35,408 nt of DNA from an uncultured Blautia sp. GTDB lineage: Bacteria; Bacillota; Clostridia; Lachnospirales; Lachnospiraceae. The translations under genes were made by a program, and so were the position numbers. Of the stretch, positions 16,693 through 24,157 are shown in pieces (the stretch's first letter is position 1; the number at the start of each line of letters is the position of its first letter). The stretch spans positions 1 through 35,408 of the forward strand of contig CAKRPO010000023.1 in the NCBI GenBank assembly GCA_934378195.1, written 5' to 3'. Under the pieces are notes generated by a model, which was not told the origin of the DNA, searched no databases, and was given only the letters and a program-made list of their open reading frames with translations.

Positions 16693-17862
16693 ATGGGATT
16701 TTCATTTGATTTTACGGGAGAAAGAAATGTGATTGTATATCAGGCGGAGGCTGGTATGGTATTGGATGAAAATATATACAGATTGTTGAGAAGCGAGCTG
16801 ATGGAAGAATACATCCTGCCGTTTGAAACAGAAAATACCAGCAGGGAATGTCGGTTTTATTATGACATTACCGGATGCACGAATATGAGAGCCTGGATGG
16901 GAGAACATGGATTTCTGGAAAAAAGAAAAATGAAAAAGAAGATTGAAGAGATGCAGAAGCTTCTGACCCGAAATGGAATTCCGAAAGAAATGATTGAACA
17001 GGAAATGCAGTATATGTTTGTGAATGATGAGGACGAAGAGGTTCGGCTTGTCTGCATTCCGTTAAGGGAAAATACATATATGGAAACAAAGCGCGGAAAA
17101 GCAGAAGACAGCGGATTACCACCACTTCCGAAAGAAATTCCGGTTCCGCCGGAAAATGGAGCAGGCTTCCAGAATTATACAGGTCCGGCAGTACAGAAGA
17201 AACCGGAAATGGACAGCCGGAATGAGGTCAGTCGGAATACAGAAAATTGGAATACAGAAGACTGGAATGCACAGGAAGAACTGTATGTTCCGCAGAAGAA
17301 GCATTTTTCACATCATACGGAAAATTCACAGCACATGGAGCATTTACAGGATATAGAACCTTTGCAAGACATAGAACCTGTGAACCAGAGATTTTTCAGA
17401 GAAGAATCTTTTGCAAAAGAAGACAGCGAGTTCCAGAGGGAGGAACCCGTACAGCATTTTGAGAAACCCGCCGACAGAGATGATGAAGAAGAGGATGGCA
17501 CAGTACTTTTGTATGATCCGGATGATGAGGGAACAGTTCTTCTTAAAGTACCTCCAAAGATCAACGCCAGACTGATACGCCGTAATACGGGCGAAGAATT
17601 TGTGATCAACAAAGAAAGAACCAAGATAGGCAAAAAGGCAGCAGTCGTGGACATCTGCATTCAGGGAAACAAAACGATCAGCAGGGAACACTGCATCATT
17701 ACATTTGAAGAAGGGGTATTTTTCCTGGAAGACTGTCATTCACTGAATCACACTTATCTGAATAAGACTGAGCTGGAGCCGGAGATTCCGGTCAGACTGG
17801 AAACAGACAGTGAAATACAGATGTCAGATGAACTGTTCGATTTTATCATTGAGGAGGGATAA
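16693..17862 (+). CDS. DUF6382-FHA domain protein
   Basis: 389 aa, cytosolic with no membrane segment. Residues about 1-125 match the pattern of DUF6382 (FDFTGERNVIVYQAEAG ... CRFYYDITGCTNMRAWMG). The middle (about 140-270) is low-complexity, with repeats NTENWNTEDWN and LQDIEPLQDIEP and an acidic end. The last ~100 residues are an FHA domain: RRNTGEEFVINKERTKIGKK, then KTISREHCIITFE with the Ser-Arg-x-x-His phosphothreonine-binding signature, and LNHTYLN. The usual Gly-Arg is Gly-Lys here and N-G-T is N-H-T. FHA domains bind phosphothreonine, so the kinase two genes downstream is its natural partner. AGGAGGG precedes the ATG. Confidence 0.85.
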   Translation: MGFSFDFTGERNVIVYQAEAGMVLDENIYRLLRSELMEEYILPFETENTSRECRFYYDITGCTNMRAWMGEHGFLEKRKMKKKIEEMQKLLTRNGIPKEMIEQEMQYMFVNDEDEEVRLVCIPLRENTYMETKRGKAEDSGLPPLPKEIPVPPENGAGFQNYTGPAVQKKPEMDSRNEVSRNTENWNTEDWNAQEELYVPQKKHFSHHTENSQHMEHLQDIEPLQDIEPVNQRFFREESFAKEDSEFQREEPVQHFEKPADRDDEEEDGTVLLYDPDDEGTVLLKVPPKINARLIRRNTGEEFVINKERTKIGKKAAVVDICIQGNKTISREHCIITFEEGVFFLEDCHSLNHTYLNKTELEPEIPVRLETDSEIQMSDELFDFIIEEG

Positions 17863-17864
17863 AG

Positions 17865-19838
17865 ATGAAATGTCCAAACTGTAATGGAGAGATTAAACCG
17901 GGTGAGAAATACTGCGGTCGATGCGGAAATCCGGTTCCCGATGAAAAGAGCGGAAAAGACGAAAAGAAAACCGGAAAGAAGAATGCGAAACAAAACAGAA
18001 GCTCCGGGAAAAAAGGAAAGTCAGGAAAAAATGGAAAGAAAGGTCTCTTCCTGCCATTGGGACTTGGCATTCTGTGTGTATTGATCATTGTAGTTGTAGG
18101 CCTCGTGGTAACACCTAAGCAGACAACGGCAGGTAAATTACAGGAAAAAATGGATCTTGGAAATAATTATCTGGAAAAAGCAGATTATGTAAAAGCAAAA
18201 GCTGCTTTTTCAGAAGCACTGGAAATTGATGAGAAATCACCGGAGGCAGCACTTGGTATGGCAGATGCCTATAATGGACAGAAGAAACCGGATCAGGCAC
18301 TGAAATATCTGAAAAAAGCTTCCCAGAATGTAAAAACTGCATCTGAGGAAAAAGATGCGACCCATGTGCCGAAAGATACTGCAGATTTCTCCAGTCATTA
18401 TGAGAAATCGTGCAACGAGACTGCTGACCAGTATAAGAGTAGTAACAATATATCGAAACAGCAGGAAACAAAAGAAGTTATAAAAGAATTTAAGACAATC
18501 GTTATCTATGTGCCGGAAAAGAATCCTTCAACTGCTACGCCTGTCCCGGCTAAAAAGGAGACGAAAAAGACTTCGAAACAGGCGGCGAAACAGAAAACCA
18601 AAGAGAAGGTGACTCCGGAAGAAACAAAAGATTCCGAAGATCCGCTGGGACCAACGGAGAAAAAGGCAGATGACGCTGGCAAGGCGGTCGTTACGACAGA
18701 ACCTGAAGAAGAACCGACAGTTACGCCGGAAAGCTCAACCCCAACACCGGAAGAAGCGATAGCTGTTCCGGAGGATGAAGTAACACCGACACCAACAGAG
18801 ATAACACCGACTCCAACGGTTTTAACCCCAACACCGACTCCTAAAGAAGAATTCGGCATACCTGTTGCAGAGGAAGAATATGTGTATGATCCGGCAACAG
18901 ATACAGGGACTTATGTTCCGGTAGGGGAAGATACCGGGGACAGTGGGCAGACAGTAAATAAGCCTGATACATCGGCCAATACTTCAATAGGAGAAATTCC
19001 GACGACAGAAACACCAGTGGCGGAAGTACCGGCAGCAGAAACTCCGGCTCAGGAGGAAGCAAAAGAAGATTCTGCAGAAGGAGAAAATGCAGATGAAAAA
19101 AATGCAGATGGAGAAATGGTAGAAACGGAAGTTACCGTGGAGGAAGACGGAGAGGAGTCGACAGCGGAGGCTGTGGACGAAAAAGAAATTCTTGACGACT
19201 ATTCGGATACAATTCTGGAAAAGACTCCAAGAGTTGATTTAAATGGCAAAGATATTCCATACACATATGGAGAGGTATCTGCGGTAAATGCAGCACTGAA
19301 TGGGGTGTTTGGCATGCAGAGATCAGACCTGGATAAAGATGGTAAACCAGAATTGCTCGTGATCGCAATGCAGAATGGGAAGATGACATTTACGGTATAC
19401 AGAGTTGTAGATGGAGAGGTCAAAGCAGATGCAACAGTGAATGCCACTGATGGAATCGGAACAGCACTTCCGGAAGCTGATTACGGATTTACGCAGGAAT
19501 GCTTTGGCAAAGAAGATGACGATGGATGGACGGTAGGTTTTGCATCTTATGTATACGGAACAGATGCAGGTGACGGAACTCCGACTGCAAAGTTCAGCAT
19601 AGAGGCTTATAAGATCCATGCGGATGGAACGACCACACAGCTGACGGAAGAAGATGCAGCTTTACTGGCGGGAATAGACCTGACAGGGGATCTGTCGACA
19701 GTATTTGATCCATTGTCTGATGGCCTGGCTACAGCGGAGAATGGTGTACGGGATCTGGTATCAATCGTCGGAAATCTGAGTGCCGGAAGTGAAAATCTGG
19801 GCATTCATGTAAAAGATCATGCAGTATTTGAGCAGTAA
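17865..19838 (+). CDS. Zinc-ribbon, TM, TPR protein with Pro/Thr-rich stalk
   Basis: 657 aa. A zinc ribbon (Cys3, Cys6, Cys17, Cys20) and a very Lys/Gly-rich segment are followed by one membrane helix at about 61-83 and a TPR pair at about 95-155 (AKAAFSEALEIDEKSPEAALGMADAY). A long Pro/Thr/Glu-rich stalk (about 215-450, with TPTPTEITPTPTVLTPTPTP) resembles wall-spanning spacers. The C-terminal domain (about 450-657) has an Asp loop, SDLDKDGKPELLVIAMQNGKM, like the one in the YARHG protein. It overlaps nothing; only two bases separate it from the FHA gene, with GGAGGG before the ATG. The plan suggests a cytosol-to-surface connector of the signalling block. No sortase or lipobox motif is seen. 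Confidence 0.82.
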   Translation: MKCPNCNGEIKPGEKYCGRCGNPVPDEKSGKDEKKTGKKNAKQNRSSGKKGKSGKNGKKGLFLPLGLGILCVLIIVVVGLVVTPKQTTAGKLQEKMDLGNNYLEKADYVKAKAAFSEALEIDEKSPEAALGMADAYNGQKKPDQALKYLKKASQNVKTASEEKDATHVPKDTADFSSHYEKSCNETADQYKSSNNISKQQETKEVIKEFKTIVIYVPEKNPSTATPVPAKKETKKTSKQAAKQKTKEKVTPEETKDSEDPLGPTEKKADDAGKAVVTTEPEEEPTVTPESSTPTPEEAIAVPEDEVTPTPTEITPTPTVLTPTPTPKEEFGIPVAEEEYVYDPATDTGTYVPVGEDTGDSGQTVNKPDTSANTSIGEIPTTETPVAEVPAAETPAQEEAKEDSAEGENADEKNADGEMVETEVTVEEDGEESTAEAVDEKEILDDYSDTILEKTPRVDLNGKDIPYTYGEVSAVNAALNGVFGMQRSDLDKDGKPELLVIAMQNGKMTFTVYRVVDGEVKADATVNATDGIGTALPEADYGFTQECFGKEDDDGWTVGFASYVYGTDAGDGTPTAKFSIEAYKIHADGTTTQLTEEDAALLAGIDLTGDLSTVFDPLSDGLATAENGVRDLVSIVGNLSAGSENLGIHVKDHAVFEQ

Positions 19839-19849
19839 AGGGGAAGGAC

Positions 19850-21874
19850 ATGCTGAAACATATACCGGAGACATATGAAATCATTGGAAAAATAGGATCT
19901 GGAAAAAGTGGTGATGTGTATAAGGCGTATCATAAAAACCTGCGTACCTATGTTGTGCTGAAAAAGGTAAAAACAGAGCTTCGAAATCTTGTAAACAACC
20001 GTGCAGAAGTAGATGTACTGAAAAACCTGCGTCATTCCGGACTTCCTCAGGTCTATGACTTTCTGGAAGTGGACGGAGATGTCTATACTGTTATGACTTT
20101 TGTAGAAGGAAACAGTTTTGGACAGTATCTGGACAGTGGCAGAGAATTTGAAGAGAAGTCCGTGATCATCTGGGCAAGACAAATTTGTGCTACACTTTGT
20201 TATATGCATGAACAGAAGCTACCGATCGTACATGGAGATCTGAAACCGGAGAATATCATGTTGCGGCCGGATGGGAATATCTGCCTGATTGATTTTAATA
20301 TTTCTGCCAGTCTGGATGGCGGTGATGCCTGGGTGACCGGATATACGAATGGATATGCGGCACCGGAGCAGATCGAAGCCATGCGGTATAACCAGAATGA
20401 ACTGGACTCGTCCCACTGGAAAAAAGCGGATCCACGCTCAGATCTGTACAGCCTTGGGGCTACGCTCTATCATTTGCTCTGCGGAAAGAAACCAGTGGTG
20501 GATGAGGACGGCTATGCAGAAGATATTCAGGATATGGGGCGAAAGGTCAATACCGTTTTTGCAGCAATCATCATGAAGTGTCTGGAGCCGAATCCGGATA
20601 ACCGTTATCAGAGCGCAAGAGAGCTGTTGAGTGATCTGGAGCATATGTCTCTTAAAGAAAAAAGATATAAACGTCTGGTTATGTATCAGAAGATTATTAC
20701 TGCTTCTGTGGTATGCCTGATGCTGCTCTGCGCAGCGACTGCTGTTATGGGATATTTAAGGATTGGGACAGATACCCGCAAAGAATATGACAATCTGGTA
20801 TCGCAGGAGAAGCAGTATCTTGCGGAAGGCGACTATGAAAAAATGGAAGTCTGCTATCAGAAAGCTTCTGATCTGATGCCGGACAGCCTGGATGCATATT
20901 ACCAGAAGGCACTTTCCTACAGCCAGAGACAGCAGTATGGTGAATGTATTGATTTTATCAATTCCGAAATCCTTGGAAATGAGAAGATCGCGAATCGCGA
21001 GGAAGATTTAAATAATGTCTATTATCTCCTGGGGGATTGTTATGCGAAGCAGGAAGATTATGCAAATGCCTGTGTAAGCTATGAGAAGGCAATTCAGATT
21101 GCCCCGGATAATGGCAGTTATTACAGAGATTATGCAATTGCGCTTGCCTGTAGTGGAAATATAGAAGAAGCCAAAAATATTCTCAGTTCAGCAAAAGAAA
21201 AAGGACTGGATTCTGTTGAAGCAGATTATGTGCAGGGAGAGATCCTTTTTAATACGGAAGATTATTTAGGAGCGCGACAGATTTTTGAGGCATGCATTGA
21301 CAAAACAGAAGATTCCTATGTGAAAATGCGTGCGTATATAATGACAGCAAGATGCATTGACAAGATGGAGAGCGGCACGACAGGAACACAGGAAAAGATT
21401 CGTCTGTTGGAAGAGGCAGAACAGGAACTTTCCGGAGATGGAAATATCGGAGTGCTGGAAGAACTTGCACAGGCTTATTGCGATGCAGGCGCAGAAGGCG
21501 ACGATACTTATTATCAAAAAGCAATCGAAATATTTAAGCAGATAGAAAAGCAGGGAATGAGTGATTACGATACGGAATATAATCTCGCAGTCTTATATCA
21601 GAATGTAGGTGATTATTCCAATGCAGCGGAAACACTGGATAACATCCTTAAGACGTATGGGGAGGATTACCGTACATATAAGAGCCTTGCTTATCTGGAA
21701 GCTTCCAAACAGAATTCACTGGCGGTTGACCTCAGAAATTACAGCAAATTTGGAGAATATTATAAGAAAGCAGATGAGTTATATCAGAAAGAGTCTGCTT
21801 CCAATGCAAATGATGCGGATATGGAGCGACTCCAGGAACTTTACCAACAGGCAGTAGATAACGGATGGCTGTAA
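19850..21874 (+). CDS. Transmembrane Ser/Thr protein kinase with extracellular TPR domain
   Basis: 674 aa. Residues 8-265 are a Hanks-type kinase: glycine loop GSGKSG (16-21), ATP lysine K38 in VVLK, catalytic loop HGDLKPEN (128-135; Gly replaces the usual Arg), metal site DFN (148-150; Asn replaces Gly) and AAPEQ (170-174). All catalytic residues (K38, D130, N135, D148) are present, so it is probably active. One membrane helix spans about 281-303. The outer part (about 310-674) is an array of TPR repeats (KQYLAEGDYEKMEVCYQKASDLMPDS, KQEDYANACVSYEKAIQIAPDN) in place of the PASTA repeats of PknB. AAGGGGAAGGAC precedes the ATG. A likely substrate reader is the FHA protein. Confidence 0.9.
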   Translation: MLKHIPETYEIIGKIGSGKSGDVYKAYHKNLRTYVVLKKVKTELRNLVNNRAEVDVLKNLRHSGLPQVYDFLEVDGDVYTVMTFVEGNSFGQYLDSGREFEEKSVIIWARQICATLCYMHEQKLPIVHGDLKPENIMLRPDGNICLIDFNISASLDGGDAWVTGYTNGYAAPEQIEAMRYNQNELDSSHWKKADPRSDLYSLGATLYHLLCGKKPVVDEDGYAEDIQDMGRKVNTVFAAIIMKCLEPNPDNRYQSARELLSDLEHMSLKEKRYKRLVMYQKIITASVVCLMLLCAATAVMGYLRIGTDTRKEYDNLVSQEKQYLAEGDYEKMEVCYQKASDLMPDSLDAYYQKALSYSQRQQYGECIDFINSEILGNEKIANREEDLNNVYYLLGDCYAKQEDYANACVSYEKAIQIAPDNGSYYRDYAIALACSGNIEEAKNILSSAKEKGLDSVEADYVQGEILFNTEDYLGARQIFEACIDKTEDSYVKMRAYIMTARCIDKMESGTTGTQEKIRLLEEAEQELSGDGNIGVLEELAQAYCDAGAEGDDTYYQKAIEIFKQIEKQGMSDYDTEYNLAVLYQNVGDYSNAAETLDNILKTYGEDYRTYKSLAYLEASKQNSLAVDLRNYSKFGEYYKKADELYQKESASNANDADMERLQELYQQAVDNGWL

Positions 21875-21907
21875 TCTGAGAAATCAGGACAAAAGGCAGG
21901 GAGAGAA

Positions 21908-22042
21908 ATGATAGTAGGAAAAATGATGTTTGCAGGAGGTCTGGCGGGAGTGATCTGTTGTATGGTTGCATTGCTGGTGCTTCCGAGAATTTTTGAAAAG
22001 CAGAGAAAAAAGCTTCTGGAAAAACTGGAAGAGGAAATGTGA
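21908..22042 (+). CDS. 44-aa single-span membrane peptide
   Basis: ATG at 21908 follows GGGAGAGAA and the frame ends at TGA 22040-22042. The product begins MIVGKMMFAGGLAGVICCM, continues VALLVLPRIF, and ends in a charged amphipathic helix (EKQRKKLLEKLEEEM). It has one membrane helix at about 5-27 with a Cys-Cys pair, and a cytosolic tail. It is 33 bases downstream of the kinase gene and 16 bases upstream of the PPC-protein gene, so it is co-transcribed. Small peptides of this shape often regulate or stabilise a membrane kinase or transporter; that role here is inference. I do not recognise a family. Confidence 0.7.
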   Translation: MIVGKMMFAGGLAGVICCMVALLVLPRIFEKQRKKLLEKLEEEM

Positions 22043-22058
22043 GAAAGGAGAGAGGAAG

Positions 22059-23981
22059 ATGAAAAAGAGTAAAGTAGCGATTCTGTTGGCAGCGGCACTG
22101 ACCGTGTCCAACATGAATGGAATGATGGTATCGGCAAATGCGGCAGATTTCTCAGCAGAAACAGAAGTTGTGTCGGATGAGGTGACAGAAGACGAGATTG
22201 TGGCGGAAGCAGAGGATGATACAGCGGATGATACAGCGGATACTTTCAGCGCAGAAGAATCTGATGTGCAGATTGAGGAACCGGAAGCAGAAGATGGAGA
22301 TATCGATGTTGTCGTAGATGGTGAGGCAGAGCAAGCAGGAACAGAAGAGAGTGATATCGCTGTTGAGGATGAGGCAGAAGAAGCAGATTTTTCAGATGAA
22401 ATTTCAGGTGAAGTAAATGAAGAGGAAGCTGCAGAAGCAGGGGTGAATAATACGGTTGGAACTGCATCCAGTATCAGAACAAATGTACTTTACCAGGACA
22501 ATCTTGTGGAGCGTAATGATGTGAACTGGTATAAATTCAGTGTACCGAAAGCAGGAAGCTTGTCGATTACCTTTAAGCATGACTATATGGAGTCAGGAGT
22601 CACTTATTGGACAACAAATATATATGACAGCTCGATGGAAGAACTATCCTGTAATTCTTATCAGGGAAATAAGATGACACAAACAACGGATCCGTTTGGA
22701 ATTCCGGCAGGGACTTATTATATAAAAGTGCATGAAGGAGTTTTTTATTCTTCACTTATATATAATATAAAAATTAACTATACAGAATCAACTACTTGGG
22801 AAACAGAAGTGAATGATTCTTATTCACAGGCAGATGATATAGCAGTCAATCAAACATATTATGGAGCGTTGCAGACAAATGAAGATGTTGACTGGTATCG
22901 ATTTACCGTGCCAAAAGCTGGAAAAATTTCTTTTATATTTGGACATAACTATATGGAGTCAGGAGTTACTTATTGGACAGCCAACATTTATGACAGTTCC
23001 ATGAATGAATTGACATATTATGATTTCCGGGGAAATACAATTTCTGATGTTGGAAATTTATTTGGAATTCCGGCAGGAACTTACTATATAAAAGTACATA
23101 GAGGAGTTTTTTATTCTTCACTTACGTATAATATGCAAATCAATTATACGGAGTCAACAATCTGGGAAACAGAAGTAAATGATGTATATGCACAGGCAAA
23201 TCATGCAAAACTGGGACAGACTATGTATGGCAGTTTGCAGAAGAATGATGATAATGACTGGTATAAATTTACGGTATCAAAGAGCAGTTATTTCAATTTT
23301 GTATTTAGCCATAGCCGCATAAAGGATGATGGAAGCTCTTTCTGGAAAACTACTATATACAATGCACAAAATATGAATGAAGTAGATACATATTCTTTCA
23401 GCGGAGATAAGAATTATTCTTATAATCGTATATGGCTTCCGGCAGGAGTGTATTATATGAAGGTCTATAAGGACGTTTTTTATACAAGTTTGCCGTATAA
23501 TTTTAGATTCAGTGTCTACACTCTTCCGGTAAGCATTTCAAGAACAAAGATCACGACAGGAAGCAGCGTATATACCGGTGGATATGTCCGCCCGACTGTG
23601 AAAGTAAAATATGGAAGCACCACATTAACTAACGGAAAAGATTATACCGTTTCTTATTCAAGAGCGTCAAAGGCAGGAAGCACAGTTACCATAAAGATCA
23701 GCGGAAAAGGAAAATATACTGGAACAGTTACCAGAAAAGTCAAGATTGTCCGGAAGCCTGTCAGCCAGCTGAAAATAAAAGGTGTTCCGTCCGTAAGAAA
23801 ATATACCGGAAAATCCATCAGACCAGGCATTTCTGTATATTATGGCAGCACAAAATTGAAAAGCGGAAGAGATTATACCGTATCTTATGGACAGAACAAG
23901 AAGAAAGGAAAAGGCACGATAGTTATCACCGGAAAAGGCAATTACTCCGGAACAGTAAAAAAATATTTTACGATCAAATAA
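22059..23981 (+). CDS. Secreted PPC-repeat surface protein with Ig-like C-terminus
   Basis: 640 aa. The start at 22059 follows AAAGGAGAGAGGAAG; the frame is open further upstream but without a start of quality. A signal peptide (KKSKVAILLAAALTVSNMNG, cut near ANA-AD) is followed by a strongly acidic Glu/Asp/Ala stretch at about 30-135. Three tandem 122-residue units of the bacterial pre-peptidase C-terminal (PPC) type follow, each with NDVNWYKFSVPKAG-like and GIPAGTYYIKVH-like strands. Two Ig-like modules (about 515-640) carry YTGG-x-x-RPTV and GKGKYTGTVTRKVKI-type strands. No peptidase domain, sortase or lipobox site is present; the basic C-terminus could bind wall polymers. It closes the run and may be an adhesin or pilus-associated surface protein. 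Confidence 0.82.
   Translation: MKKSKVAILLAAALTVSNMNGMMVSANAADFSAETEVVSDEVTEDEIVAEAEDDTADDTADTFSAEESDVQIEEPEAEDGDIDVVVDGEAEQAGTEESDIAVEDEAEEADFSDEISGEVNEEEAAEAGVNNTVGTASSIRTNVLYQDNLVERNDVNWYKFSVPKAGSLSITFKHDYMESGVTYWTTNIYDSSMEELSCNSYQGNKMTQTTDPFGIPAGTYYIKVHEGVFYSSLIYNIKINYTESTTWETEVNDSYSQADDIAVNQTYYGALQTNEDVDWYRFTVPKAGKISFIFGHNYMESGVTYWTANIYDSSMNELTYYDFRGNTISDVGNLFGIPAGTYYIKVHRGVFYSSLTYNMQINYTESTIWETEVNDVYAQANHAKLGQTMYGSLQKNDDNDWYKFTVSKSSYFNFVFSHSRIKDDGSSFWKTTIYNAQNMNEVDTYSFSGDKNYSYNRIWLPAGVYYMKVYKDVFYTSLPYNFRFSVYTLPVSISRTKITTGSSVYTGGYVRPTVKVKYGSTTLTNGKDYTVSYSRASKAGSTVTIKISGKGKYTGTVTRKVKIVRKPVSQLKIKGVPSVRKYTGKSIRPGISVYYGSTKLKSGRDYTVSYGQNKKKGKGTIVITGKGNYSGTVKKYFTIK
22582..23196 (+). repeat. 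Tandem 366-bp repeat in the PPC-protein gene
   Basis: Bases 22582-22830 align without gaps to 22948-23196 at an offset of 366 bp (122 codons). Long identical blocks include ctatatggagtcaggagt and gttttttattcttcactta. A third unit (about 23240-23510) is diverged. Confidence 0.75.
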
Positions 23982-24035
23982 GGAGGTACGGGTGTGAAAT
24001 AAATATCTTCAAAATTTAACATAAACAATCAATTC

Positions 24036-24117
24036 TTTACATTGACGATTCCCACCTTTTTATGACAAAATAAGTATAACGGACAAAGTAGGAGTGCCGG
24101 GCGTGAAACACCGCCTG
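24036..24117 (+). promoter_or_regulatory. malQ upstream region: promoter boxes and hairpin
   Basis: The 176 bases between the PPC gene and malQ hold -35-like TTTACA (24036-24041) or TTGACG (24042-24047), with -10-like TATGAC (24061-24066) or TATAAC (24075-24080); no pair is at ideal spacing. A hairpin at about 24097-24117 (ccgggcgtg / caccgcctgg, one bulge) is followed by TTTT and could end the upstream run or lie in the malQ leader. Confidence 0.4.
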
Positions 24118-24157
24118 GTTTTCCGTGTTTACAAGAGAAATATAGGGAGGAAAGAAA

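Noticed and set aside
18720..18850. Short tandem DNA repeat around the Pro/Thr codons
   Set aside because: The acaccgac-like repeats follow from the TPTP stalk coding sequence and vary in third positions; not a separate element.
19850..20650. Pseudokinase
   Set aside because: HGD and DFN are unusual, but the ATP lysine, catalytic Asp, Asn and metal Asp are all present.
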